From contig JAPTYO010000017.1 in NCBI GenBank assembly GCA_036873135.1, positions 3,472,001-3,536,000 of the forward strand: 64,000 nucleotides of DNA. The letters run 5' to 3'. Below are positions 1 through 10,978 of the stretch, in pieces. Source of the DNA: Clarkia xantiana subsp. parviflora. Its lineage: Eukaryota; Streptophyta; Magnoliopsida; Myrtales; Onagraceae. Positions within the stretch are counted from its first letter, which is position 1. Each line of letters opens with the position of its first letter. The position numbers and the translations under genes were made by a program. The notes beneath the pieces are model-generated. The model was given only the letters and a program-made list of their open reading frames with translations. It was not told the DNA's origin and did not search any database.

Positions 1-289
1 TCCATGTTGGTAATGCGCGAACTTGACTTCTCTACACGTAACGGTAATCGCGGATACGGTAGTCGCACGATACCCGTAAAGCAATCCGGACCTCGTCGAA
101 TTTGGGCAATTCGGCGAGGTCCGGATTGCCTCGCAACCCGGACCTCCGGAGGTCTGGTCCGAACGCGCGTAAATGCGTTCCCGGACCATTTTGACTCCTT
201 GGGATACGTTTTCAAACCGAGATGTAATTTTGACGTGTTTACGAGGCCCGAAACGTAAATACGAACCCGAATTGGACATATATCCATCA
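1..289 (-). mobile_element. LTR fragment of family D, inserted in copia RT
   Basis: On the minus strand this begins at 289 with TGATGGATATATGTCC, closely matching the start of the LTR at 17321 (TGATGGGTATATGTCC). It shares the CCGG-rich blocks of that LTR and runs off the left edge. The next bases (290 onward, GTATA then ACACATGGATCC) are copia RT sequence matching 7047 onward, so the fragment marks an insertion into RT; GTATA is the likely target duplication, with its partner outside the window. A perfect 15-bp inverted repeat (81-95 and 115-129) lies inside it. Confidence 0.8.
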
Positions 290-1540
290 GTATACACACA
301 TGGATCCTAGTTGAGGTTCACGAATCCATTTCCAACAATTTCCTCGTGGAATCTGCGGTACCATTGCCGAGACGATTGTTTAAGACCGTAAATGGATCTT
401 TGGAGTTTACAAACTTTTCGTTCGTTACTAGGAGTAATGAAACCCTCCGGTTGCTCCATATAGATCTCTTCATTTAGGTTCCGTGGAGGAATGCGGTCTT
501 AACATCCATTTGGTGCAGCTCTAGATCGAGGCATTCGACCAGGGCTAGGATGGCCGGACTGTGGTGTAACCCACATTCAGTGAGTATGTTTCATAAAAGT
601 CCACTCCGTGAAGCTGGGTGTATCCTTTCGAAACTAGTCGGGCTTTGTATAGCTCGATATCTCCATCAGCAGTGAGTTTCAGTTTCAGAACCCACTTAGC
701 CCCTATGGCTCTGCGGTTAACAGGTAAATCAACTAAATACCATACCGAATTAAATTTCATTGAGGCGGTCTCTTCCTCCACTGCTTTCCTCCATTCCTTC
801 CCTTGAGGTCCTTTAAATGCTTGTTGAACTGTTACCGGTTCGTCAACAGAAGTTAGGGTGAAAATTTCACCCTTCTCGATGGGATACTTCTGGGGAGAAG
901 TTCGATGCCTTTGACTTCGTCTAGGCTCGTTAATCCCATCTTGAGTCTGAACGTTGCTCCCAATCGGAATAATGCTTCTTATCGGAGCATCACTCCCACT
1001 GGAACAAGGGCAGTTCTAGAACCTTGACGTACAACTTTTCTTGGATGACCTCTCGGTCTCGGGATTTTACCTCTGAGATGAATTCCTTGATCACTAGGAT
1101 CTGGAACAAAGTTGGTTGATCCAGTCCCACTGGGAACAATGGGTAGTTGTGGTATTATTGGATTTTTATCCAGTTGTCCGGCTACATGATTATCAGGTTC
1201 AACTTGATTCGCACTTGCAGCAACAGTGATTTGTGTGGCAGGAATGTCTCCTCCCACTGGATTGACTATGAAAATATCTCCATCTTCATTTACCATGTCA
1301 TTCACTTACGTTGCTGCCTCAAATCTCCCATTCGAAGTAAGTGGGACCTGACTATCATTGTCATCCTGCTCCATTTCGATCAAGACTTCGTCTGTTTTGA
1401 TTTCACCAAGCGTTGGAAATTCGTCCTCAAGGAATGTAATGTCTCATGTTCGACCACGACACAATTTTCCCAAGCTAACTTAAACATGTATCCACTAAGA
1501 GTAGTTGTCGTACTCTTGATTTGAATACATTTTTAATGCG
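290..1540 (-). pseudogene. Copia pol remnant: linker and N-terminal reverse transcriptase (copy LM)
   Basis: Minus-strand reading gives a linker (979-1305, with MVNEDGDIFIVNPVGG) followed by copia RT N-terminal sequence (545-781, with NRRAIGAKWVLKLK and YKARLVSKGYTQLHGVDF). Both match the plus-strand copy at 60958-61640. In a working element this enzyme copies genomic RNA into cDNA in cytoplasmic particles. Stops and frameshifts separate the pieces, and the catalytic half is cut off by the D-family LTR at 289. No integrase motifs are seen upstream. The upstream limit at about 1540 is where similarity to R fades. Confidence 0.8.
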
Positions 1541-2852
1541 CAAATTAATATCACATGATGATAAGTTTTACCTCGTTATCGTTCCTTCTAGCTTTTATGG
1601 CGTCATGTTTGACCGATTTTATTTAACATTTTTTACATTGATGTGAGTAAATTGTTTTTCATCCCATATGGAACGACGGTTGTTGAACTCTAACATTATG
1701 TTTTGAAACCATGTCTGTTGAAGTTTGTTATCGATACGAATGTCTAGCCAGACTTGTCGTTCAAGGCATATAGTGGGAGAGTCATTTTACCGACATCATC
1801 CTTTTCATTTTCTAACTCATCTCAAAGAATTTATCCATCTTTGAACTATACATTGGGATTTCTCCTTATGCGTCAGTTGATACTTTACGAGTTCGTGGTA
1901 GATTGTGAAGCATACCACTTTCCGTCATATAAGTATTAAATGAGTTATTCCCGAAGGGAGGCAAATGAAAATTCAGCATTCATTCATTAAAACACGTCAT
2001 CATTAAATTCTTCCTTTGAAACGATGTGTTTCGTCTTTCGAGGTACACGCGCGCGTGGCGCCAATTACCAGGTTTAACTCATGGTATAAATCGTTTCGTT
2101 TCCAAAATGTAATTTAATTTAATCGAATAGGTTTCAGACATGTTCATCATTACATAATTTATATAATGGAGTACCAACAAATAAGAAAGAGTTAAATCGG
2201 TTTGCACTTAGAACTACGTAACCGATGGATATTAAAGGTATTTCGATGTTCACGATATTAGATGAAGGAGAGTGTGTATATTTCTTTGATCCGACCAATT
2301 GAACTGGCAGATATTTAGGTTTTACCTTCGTTTCGGATCGATCCCGTTTAACCGGGTCGATTAATTTTGAAAAGTAGATCACATTTCGAATCGAACGGAA
2401 ACTACTTTATTCAATAAATCCGAATCTCAATCAACCAAATTTCAAACATCAAACGAACAATAGGAAATCCATCAATAAAAATAGAGTAAATTCTTAAAAT
2501 GTAAAATTTCTTGTGAAATTGTTGCGAAAGTAAGAGAGAGAAAGTTGGTGTAGTACAAATTCAAAATATTGTTGTGGGCCCATTCCACTTTCTATGGAGA
2601 TTTCACAATATTTTTCACATTTTGTAGCACCACTCATAACAATAATAAGGTCTCAGATCATAGATTGAAGCTATAATGAAGGTAAGATAGACAGGCAGTC
2701 TCAACCACGTTCAGCATTTCACCTGAAAAGAATTCACTACTGAATTCAGCAGATGTTTTGCATCAAATAAAACGTTTTACGATTCTATGTATGTGTGGCA
2801 AACAAGACGTACTTTTTATGGCACATGTATCAATGGTGGTTGTCGCACCGGA
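1541..2852 (-). other. Copia internal spacer without recognisable coding
   Basis: This AT-rich stretch lies between the gag-position ORF and the RT linker of copy LM. It is alignable by eye with 7262-8323 of E1 and, inverted, with 59926-60765 of R (for example the shared ATGGAGTAC and the GATCGATCC-GTTTAACCGGGTCGATTAATTTT block). Protease and integrase would be expected here in a normal copia element. I find no Asp-Ser/Thr-Gly, HHCC or DDE signature in any frame. Short ORFs, such as the 82-codon one at 2134-2382, are not recognisable. Confidence 0.6.
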
Positions 2853-2962
2853 TCATCGTTTAGAATTTTTATTGCTGGGATTAGCCAAGCATTTCCGAAG
2901 ACCATCGAATCTGTCATCTGTTTCCTCGGGTTCTTTGGAGATGTTTCCTTCTCCATGGTCGG
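2853..2962 (-). pseudogene. 3' end of gag-position ORF, copy LM (cut by X)
   Basis: The minus-strand reading includes YTDHGEGNISKEPEETDDRF and ends in LANPSNKNSKR then stop, parallel to the C-terminus of the E1 ORF (LDKPNNKRSKR). The upstream half of the same ORF lies at 11931-12476. The break is precise: GTCGG at 2958-2962 recurs at 11926-11930, so the two halves were one ORF before element X inserted. The protein family is not recognised. Confidence 0.7.
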
Positions 2963-4324
2963 TGTAAACACCTAATTCTAGACCACGCTCGACACGTGAC
3001 GTGCTAAATGAGGAAATTTCTAAATATGGGAAGTCGCGAAGCTTCAAATATTGGCTCCGGCAATATTAGGATAGTTATTATATTTATTGTAGAATATATT
3101 ATCTTAATATTTAATGTGATATTTAGAATATTTAGTATTAATTAAGCGAATAAATCAGTTTATTTATTTCCTACAATAGAGTAAACCATAGAATCATTTG
3201 TTAGTATAAATACATGTGTAATGGTACATGTAAAAAAAAAAAAAAAGGAATAAAAAAGTTTTTATCTCAAGATTCATGCCAAAAAAGCCGGTCTCATTCC
3301 CTTCCTGTATTTTTTTTTTGGCTATGCTAGAAAGCTGCCACATGCCACATGGCAATGCATTGCATGATTCTCTTTCTAATTTATGTCAAATTGTTAACTG
3401 ACATGTGGCAGTTGTTAACTTTCTATGTTTTTTTCACTCTTTTTTTCACACTTATAGAGAAACTCTTACTAAAATATTGGTTTTAGTGTAGGAAATAAAA
3501 TATAGTAAACAGTTGTCTTCCATATCTCCTTCTCGATTGCAATTCACTGCTCTAGTCTCCGACCGGCGCCTCCTCGCCGTCATCCCTCTCGCCCAGGCCA
3601 TCCCGTGCTCCACTCTATCCAGTCATATCCGACCCCGAAGCACCACACCACCGGAGAATTAATAGAGCCCGCCTTCGCCTCATGGCCGCTTCCGATCTGG
3701 CCACCTGAACCGGACCTGCATCATCACCGTGACCACCAACTCCGGCCACTACCTCTCCTCGTGCTGCTACGCCCGCCTGACTCTGACCAACGCCCAAAAG
3801 CCGCCACCCATCACCGTCCGACACTGCGACCCTCACTTTTCTTTTCAGGTGTTCTTCCTTCCCAGCCCGTGACCATCTCCTTGTCCGCCCTTGCCTTGAC
3901 CCGTCCTGCTCGTCCGCTGCGCCTGCTTGTCCGCCCGCACCAAGTTGCTCACCTTCACCTGAGCGAACCATCCGCCTGTGCTCACCGGACCTAGATTCCA
4001 GGTTCCAGCGATCCAGACCAGCCATTCACTCGTTTCAGACGCGCAGTTCAGCTCGCCGGAATTCTTCATCGGTTACTGCTGCAGCTAGCTTGTTGCCCCC
4101 TCTTCGCTGGTCACGTCCATTCTTCCGATCGTGCCATATGTTCTTCCTCCGCGCTACCAAGGCTCCAGGTTCGTCTCTTTAGTGTTTAGTTCATGTATGT
4201 AGTATTCTATTCCATTATTTTATTCCAGTATTATATTGCACATGTCATAGTATTATATGAGAATTGCAATAGATAATACCATAGTTTGCTAGGAATAAAT
4301 CTTAAATAGGCTAGATGAACTATA
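2963..4324 (+). mobile_element. Element X, left part: probable solo LTR
   Basis: X begins TGTAAACACC at 2963 and ends TCTGACA at 11925, flanked on both sides by GTCGG, so it has TG..CA ends and a 5-bp target duplication. Without E1 nested inside, it is about 1.7 kb. A TATAAATA at 3205-3212 and an AATAAA at about 3249 suggest plus orientation. There is no coding body, so a solo LTR from unequal recombination is the simplest reading. The terminal sequences resemble those of Tekay/Del chromoviruses, but that is only a suggestion. Confidence 0.65.
3540..4180. other. GC- and pyrimidine-rich block inside X
   Basis: This block is strongly GC- and C-rich between AT-rich flanks and is open on both strands (ORFs 3605-3994 plus and 3615-4025 minus). 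It ends with CTCCAG|GTTCGTCTC, which resembles a splice donor. The ORFs overlap on opposite strands and have low-complexity products, so I do not call a protein. It may be the U5/leader part of a long LTR, or a captured 5' exon of a host gene. Confidence 0.35.
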
Positions 4325-4905
4325 TGTTGGATTACGGAGACGTAATAATACGAAATGCTAAACGTGTACGTGTAAGTAATCTAATTACGCAGCGGAATAA
4401 TGTAAACATACCTCAATAGCTTTCCTGCCCAAGAACGTTGTGGAGGGAGTTCTGATCCTCCGGTCGGAACCCGTACAAGTTCTTCGTGAGAAGTAGTCCT
4501 ACGTGGTATAAGCTCTACAGCAAATACTCTAATCGATTCTTCAACGGGGACAGAACCTCGGACTGAGATGATGGTGTGCCGAAATCACTACTAAGGGGGT
4601 GATAGGGTTTCTCTCAAGTTCCTCAATGGAGGGAGTTATGAATACATTGATGTGTAAAACCCTTTAGGTGAGTCCCATATATATAGGATTGGTGGAGTGG
4701 ACAAAAGTCCAGTCCATCCTATGTGGTACTAGGGTTCGGCCGAACAATGCTATTAAGAAGGGAGGCCCAATTTTGGGCCTCCCATGTCAATTAGGAATTG
4801 GGTCAAGCCCAATTAACCTAATGTGACATTTACCCAATTATCTTAGGTAATATCCTTAATATTAACGGGCTACCATTTACGGCGCCACGTCACCATATGC
4901 TAACA
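4325..4905 (-). repeat. E1 3' LTR
   Basis: 581 bp, identical in length to the other LTR. On the minus strand it starts TGTTAGCATATGG and ends GTAATCCAACA. A TATA-like run (CCTATATATATGG, complement of about 4676-4690) marks the probable U3/R boundary. It is preceded on the minus strand by the polypurine tract. Confidence 0.93.
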
Positions 4906-4918
4906 GCTCCCACTCGCC
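4906..4918 (-). other. E1 polypurine tract
   Basis: The complement reads GGCGAGTGGGAGC directly before the 3' LTR. A-rich/GTGGGAG tracts are the usual plus-strand primer of plant copia elements, and this fixes the element's orientation as minus. Confidence 0.8.
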
Positions 4919-6033
4919 GGAATGGGAGGGTGCCTGTCAATGTATTGTCATCCAATAACATCAACATCTCAGTCTTCAGTCATTGTCTCCGTCTTCGAAT
5001 AATTCATACGAGGTTTGTCGTGCGACCGGCGGATACGACGGGCATCGTGCTACTCATCTGTTAGGAGTATTGTAGCGCCCGCAGAACGTTGATTCCCTGT
5101 CGTAAATAAATCCTGTGAAAAACAAAATATGTACCGCACTATATCCTTGGTCAACTAATAATTCTCCAATTGCCCATTTTTCCACATAGGAATACTTCTC
5201 CAGGGCATCCGTACAAGTGTTCACAACCTTCAACAAATATCTGGTTGGTGGCCACCTAGTGAACACAAGAGTCGGTGAATTATAGGTGAACATGACAATC
5301 CCCATCGATTATACCCTTAATCTAACTCAACCGGTTTCCAAAGACGTGGTCACTTGGCCGTTTTCTTTGGCACTACGCTCGTACGCCAGGAAGCTAACAT
5401 TGAGCCAGACCTTAGGTATAAGTTCTGAGTCTGAGAGGATACTTTGGGTGTCTCTTCATAAGACACCCGAGATCAATCACACGCTCAAGGTGAAGAAGTA
5501 TGCGCCCCTTGAATCACTAGGATTCTAGCTAGCACAACCGAGCATGACCCCGTGGTCGAACATGGAACGCGCAGTATGAAGCACGCGTCGATAGCACACC
5601 TGGACAAGCCAGGGATGGGATATGTCAATCATGCTATCGTAGAATCTTTCATCTAGCCCTGAATGTGATTTTAATGATGGACAGAGTCCAACACAGGGAT
5701 TTACAAAACGAAGATTAAGTCGTGCTATAAGCGTGACAAAGTTATCGTTTCGTTTAACCAGGTTTATCCCCCTGGTTCTTAGTCAATCTTGTTGTGGTAG
5801 AGGTTCCCCTCTCCTACAAGATGACCGTGCCTGTGTGACGAGGCATGGTTCACATTTGACATAATTTTTGTTGAAATTTTTTACCTCTTCCTACGACTTA
5901 GTTTATAGACCGTAAAATCCGATGTTATTTATCATTATGACGTCGATAGATCATATACTCAATTTGCAATTCTTTTATTCAATCAAAATATTATTTCAAA
6001 TGTCAAAATGCCATCACTTATACAAGCCACATA
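4919..6033 (-). other. E1 3' untranslated region
   Basis: This region lies between the RNase H stop and the polypurine tract. I see no credible ORF. The part at about 5560-5960 is matched in inverse orientation by 63672-64000 of copy R, which confirms that the element family continues past the right edge of the window. Confidence 0.7.
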
Positions 6034-7261
6034 TTAAGCCCTACGTAATCCAAGAAGTTTTATGTGCTTTTTGAAAATCTCTCTACGTAATGGCTTAGTC
6101 AATGGGTCCGCGACCATATTGTCTGTGGACAAGTATTCTAAAGAGATTATATTGTCTTCCAGAACTGATTTAGCATAATTTTATTTCACATCAATATATT
6201 TGGTCCTACTATGGTACTTTGGATTCTTAACTGCTGCAATGGCTGCCTGACTGTCGGAGTATACCTTCACAGTTTACTCTTCTTGCCAGTGCCAATTAAT
6301 GCAGTAAGAAGCTATTTCATTCAGAATGCTTTTTGTGCATTTTTGGAAAGGGAAACGAATTCCGATTCCATAGTGGAAAGTGCGACACATGATTGCTTCT
6401 TGCTTACCCATGATATGGCAGCATTGGCAAGGAGGAAAATCCCTCCTGTGGTGGAATTACGATCATCAGGATCGCCACCGTGGTCGGCGTCACTATAACC
6501 GGTCAATTCTATATGTTTTCCCTCATAGCACAGAACATAGTCAGTAGTACCTTTCAGATATCTTATCATTCGTTTCATGGCCTTTAGATGTTGATAACTA
6601 GGATCTGATTGGAATCTTGCTACTAGGCCCACAGCGTAACAGATATGCGGCCGAGTACAGAGCATGGAATACATTAGAATTCCTACCATGCTCAGATACT
6701 CTGCATTCTTCATCTGTTCACGCTCCTGCTGGTTTTTCGGGCCATCACGCTTTGACAGCGCGCACCCAAACACAACCGGCGTATCAATGGGTTTGGCATC
6801 GAGCATTCTGAATCTTTTCAACATTTTGTTGATATATGATTCTTGAGACAGACATAATCCCCGGGTGGCACGATCTCGGACATTTTTAATGCCTAGGATG
6901 TACGTGGCCTCTCCCATGTCTTTCATCTCAAATGCTTATGCTAACCAGGACTTTGATTTGTTCATGAAACTAACATCGTTCGCAGCAATGAGTATGTCAT
7001 CTACGTATAAGGTTATGATGAGATACTTAGACCCGGAGGTCTTGGTGTAAACACATGGATCCTCGTGAAGGTTCACAAATCCGTTTCCAACGATTTCCTC
7101 GTGGAATCTGCGATACCATTGCTGAGACGACTGTTTAAGACCGAAATAGACCTTTGGAGTTTGCAAACTTTACGTTCTTTGCCTGGAGTAATAAAACACT
7201 CTGGCTGCTCCGTATAGATCTCTTTCTCCAGGTTTCCATGGAGGAATGCGGTCTTAAACAT
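6034..7261 (-). pseudogene. pol: Copia reverse transcriptase (C-terminal part) and RNase H, E1
   Basis: The minus strand encodes the latter part of copia RT: FKTAFLHGN (7240s), SSQQWYRRFHEEIVGNGF, the catalytic LYVDDILIAAND (about 7000-7035), GEATYILGI, then ARFQSDPSYQHLKAMKRMIR. The copia RNase H follows (LTGYSDADHGGDPDDR, SCVALSTMESEFV, and near the end ADPLTKPLRR), stopping at a TAA at 6034-6036. Reading frames shift at about 6930 and 7075. The RT N-terminus present in copies LM and R is absent, because sequence just upstream of FKTAFLHG jumps at about 7275 into spacer. This is a deletion derivative. Confidence 0.88.
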
Positions 7262-8323
7262 CTGTTTGGTGCGGTCTTAAATCAACTTAATTTCATCCCG
7301 TAGGAACAATTAATGTTGAGTTCTAACAAAATATAATTTTAAACTATGTTTCTCGAAGTATTTAATAATATGATTGCTTAGCCAAACTTTTTGTTAAAGG
7401 CTTATAGTGGGAGTGTCATTTTACTGACTACTTCCTTTCGTTTATTAACTCATCCAGAGACTTATCAACCTCATGGACAATGCATTTGAGCTCTTGCTTA
7501 ATGCTATAGTTGATGTACTACTCGATTGTAGTAGCATTAAAGCATACTTCTAACCATGGTAGTCATCAATGGGTTATTTCTAAGGGAATATAAACGAAAA
7601 ATTAGCATTCATTCGTTAAAACACTTATTTATTAAATTTGCACTTCAAAACGACGTGTTCCGTTTCTCGAGGTACACGCGCGTACAGCGCATAAAACCAG
7701 TTTTATCCCGTTGTTTTGAATCGTTTCGTTTTCAAATTTAACTTAATCGGTTTGAACATGTTTTAATTATTACGCAAATAATTGTTTTAAATGGAGTACT
7801 AATAAATAAGGATGGAATTAACGGTTGGTTCGTTTTACGACTTTATGCAATCGATGGATGTATTAGAATGGTGGTTCGTTATTCACGATTAAGAGGTAAG
7901 TGTTTTGATTTAATCCAATCGTCTTACCGATGGATTTTCTGTTTTAGTTATTCATTCCGGATCGATCCGGTTTAACCGGGTCGATTAATTTTGATATGTA
8001 GGTCAATTCATGAACTGAATGGTTACTACTTTATTCAATGATTCTGAATCATCATTAACTAAATTTAAACATATAAACGGGTAAATATGGATTCTTAACA
8101 AAAATAATGACAAAGTTTCCGGATCAATAACTGCAGCCACGACAAAGAAAGTTATACAAGGCAGGTAGTCTTTAACCACGTTTGAGCAACCCACCTGAAA
8201 ATAAATTCAAAACTGAATTATGTCAGATGTTTATGCATCAGATAAAACGTTTCACCATTTTATGTATAGTGGTAAAGGCGTACCTTTTACAATAAATAAA
8301 TCAACAGTGGTTGTCGCACCAGA
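7262..8323 (-). other. E1 internal spacer
   Basis: AT-rich sequence between the gag-position ORF and RT, corresponding to 1541-2852 of LM. No protease or integrase motif is readable. A deletion junction at about 7262-7285 joins it to truncated RT. Confidence 0.65.
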
Positions 8324-8966
8324 TTATCGTTTAGACCTTTTATTGTTGGGTTTATCCAAGAAGATCCGAAGTCCAGCAAACCTAGCATCGGACAATTCGG
8401 GAAGTTTGAAGATCTTTTCATCTTTATGGTCGGCATCATATAAGTCAATTGTCGTTTTAATTTCTCTGAACAGACATGTAAGTCCGTTATCATCAGCAAA
8501 CCATGAAAGAGGAAACATCTCCATTACTTTCTGAATTCCTGCCCATTCATCGGCGTCGAGAACGGTTTTTATCCCATTCTCCTTGCATAGAATTTCATGG
8601 TATGCTGCCATTAATTCTCTTGCTTCGACTGCCTTTCCCTTCCCGTAGTGAAGTTGTAAGGTGCACCAAAGATGTAATGCGCTATTTTGAATAGTCATTT
8701 CCTCCGTTTCAGCTGTCAGATGCAAGCAGATTATTTTTCGAGCTCTTTGACCTCCATAACTTGTCTTTATTATTGTATCTGTAAAGTGTCCCTCCCTCGT
8801 TTGTTTGTTTACATTGACCTTTTGGATCGATACGATCCTCGACTCCCGCAAGTATCAGGTCACATTCAACACTAATTTTCCAATCACCATTATTAATATC
8901 ATCCAGTTTGCATATTTTCTTAAAACGATCCGATCGAGCCATTAGAACTATTACAATGACAATCAT
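8324..8966 (-). pseudogene. Unrecognised ORF in gag position, E1
   Basis: Two overlapping minus-strand frames give one protein of roughly 210 residues. The first starts MARSDRFKKICKLDD, with NNGDWKISVECDLILAGVED. The second carries NSALHLWCTLQLHYGKGKA, EMFPLSWFADDNGLTCLF and the C-terminus LDKPNNKRSKR. Divergent copies at 11931-12476, 15277-15769 and 48906-49440 share the layout (D/YxxW near the start; V-E/D-E-D/E-F then LW/C in the middle). Position and the N-terminal W suggest a very divergent Gag, but I see no zinc knuckle or typical copia Gag core. Function unknown. A frameshift near 8800 breaks this copy. Confidence 0.6.
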
Positions 8967-10965
8967 GCAAAGTTGGGAAGACTATAACATTTTGACAGAA
9001 TTGCAAACATCGGATTATCTATTAAGATGGAATACGACTAATAGTGATCCTTCAGTCACTAAACCAAACCGAGCCCCAGTAAACCGAGGGAAGGGGGTGT
9101 TGTGAAAAGAGTTCACACTATTGTCGTTTTCAATCCAATAGACCGGTCTTTTGAAAACGGTTATTATGTTGCAAATTACCGGAACGGGTATTTTCAAATA
9201 AGCATACCCGATCTAGACTTTTCCAAGGCCCTTTTTAATTTAAAAGAGTTATCCGATAATTTACGCATTCATAACACTATATCACGCCATAAATATCGAA
9301 CAAACCAAACAACATGCTTACGCGTCATGCGTCTAATGTTCCTAGCATACATAATTCTACGTAAAGTAAATAATTACATGTTTTTAGTCCTGAATATTCT
9401 AGCATACGTGTCAAAACATGCAACTTCCGCACAAATCATGCATAATTGGCGACTGGAATTTTTCGGTTTTGAAAACGTTTTGAAAATATTAGGGGCTGTT
9501 TTGCAATTCATGCTTATAATCATTTATGCGAAATTTCTAGACATGGATTCTTGGCACTTTCAATTAGCATAGCATGTCTATCCTATTGCCAATCAATATA
9601 TTTAAGTCCTAGAGCTCAACCCTCGCAATATATATTATCCAGCTAGCTTGACTAAGTCAAGGCGACAGTTCTAATATATGTTGCAGAAAGTAAACAATTG
9701 CAATCCAGCCCACTAATTTAATCCAATCCCAAAAATATGCATATACGAGATCCATCCCCATAATCGTAACCAGGTATTAGGTTTTATTCGAATACGTGTT
9801 AAAACGTAAACCCTAAGAGCACTGTTTAGGTTAACTTTTAAAGTTCAAAAACGTTTTGGATTTAAAATTTGAAATCCTACTTTATTGAACATTTTAAAAT
9901 TTCGGAAAATTTTAAAATTTGGTTCGGTCATATTTAAAAATCAGGTTCGAGCCGGTCCGATTTAAAAATCCGGTTTGGTCCGAAACGGTTCAATTAAATA
10001 AGATTGTGGTTTGGTTCATCACATAAAGCTGATTTGGTTAGGTTCTATTTAATTGCTCCGGTTTGACCCGACCTGAAAAGGTCCACCCGACTACGAAAAT
10101 CTGGATTGGTTTAACCCGTTCCGGTTTAGCAATTGGACCGGCCCATAAACCCATAGGGTTCGGCCGAAAGGCTTTCTTGTGGGCTAAGTAGGGTTTTGAT
10201 GTCCACAAAAAACATAACTTAGCTACCAAGAAACCTTAATTATATAAAATAATTTCCAATATTGCTAATATATATAAAAATTCGGCACACATATAAATAT
10301 ATATAAATATTTTCAAGATTCTATCTTTAAGATGTAAATGAATCAACAATATAAATATATATATACATATACACACATATATATATATATAGATATATAT
10401 ATATATATTCGGCCAAATCTATATATATATAATTATTGTCAAATATATCTTTAGGGATTAAAATATATATAGACAATATATATAGCAATTATATCTATCA
10501 ATATATATTAATCCCTAGATTTTAGCTATATATATTGATAGTTAATATATGTTTCAATATTATATGGTGAACCTATCCATATTTTCCAACTTATAGATAT
10601 ATAGTTGCCTTTTAATAAGATTAAAATATGGCAAACTATTTCCCTAACCTAGGCCGGCCGAAATTACCTTGCTTGGACCCTAAGAAATTAAAAAATTTAC
10701 CTAATAATTTACTAGGGTTTTCGGCACAAACACCCTTAATTGGAAAAATTGTCAAATTTTAAGATCAAACACTATTATGATCATGAATCCAAAAATTGTT
10801 CTTGAAGATCATGAACATCAAACTTAATATTTGAACCAAAATTTTCGGTTTTGATCTATAAAAACGTTTAAATTCCGAAAATTTTAAGTTTTTAAAGATC
10901 AAACACATAAAATTTGTTTAAAAATTTCGGATTACTCATGGTGTTCTTAAATAACTCCTAACCTC
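8967..10965 (-). other. E1 leader: AACCGG-rich and AT-microsatellite blocks
   Basis: About 2 kb between PBS and first ORF. It contains a degenerate array of CCGGTT/GGTTCGG words at about 9930-10150, then a long (AT)n region at about 10250-10600. The same order recurs in the leaders of LM (13400-14130), M2 (16370-16930) and R (47440-47960, inverted). ORFs here (for example 9102-9572 on the plus strand) are antisense to the element and not recognisable. Confidence 0.65.
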
Positions 10966-10977
10966 GCTCTAATACCA
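10966..10977 (-). other. E1 primer binding site (initiator-Met tRNA type)
   Basis: The complement reads TGGTATTAGAGC one base after the LTR end. This differs by one base from TGGTATCAGAGC, the standard plant copia site complementary to initiator tRNA-Met. Confidence 0.85.
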
Positions 10978-10978
10978 C

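Noticed and set aside
3605..4025. Overlapping ORFs on both strands in the GC-rich block of X
   Set aside because: Both are open because stop codons are rare at this composition. The products are low-complexity and lack domains.
10250..10600. AT-rich stretch as a replication origin or matrix attachment site
   Set aside because: It is plain (AT)n microsatellite repeated in each copia leader; nothing specific supports a function.
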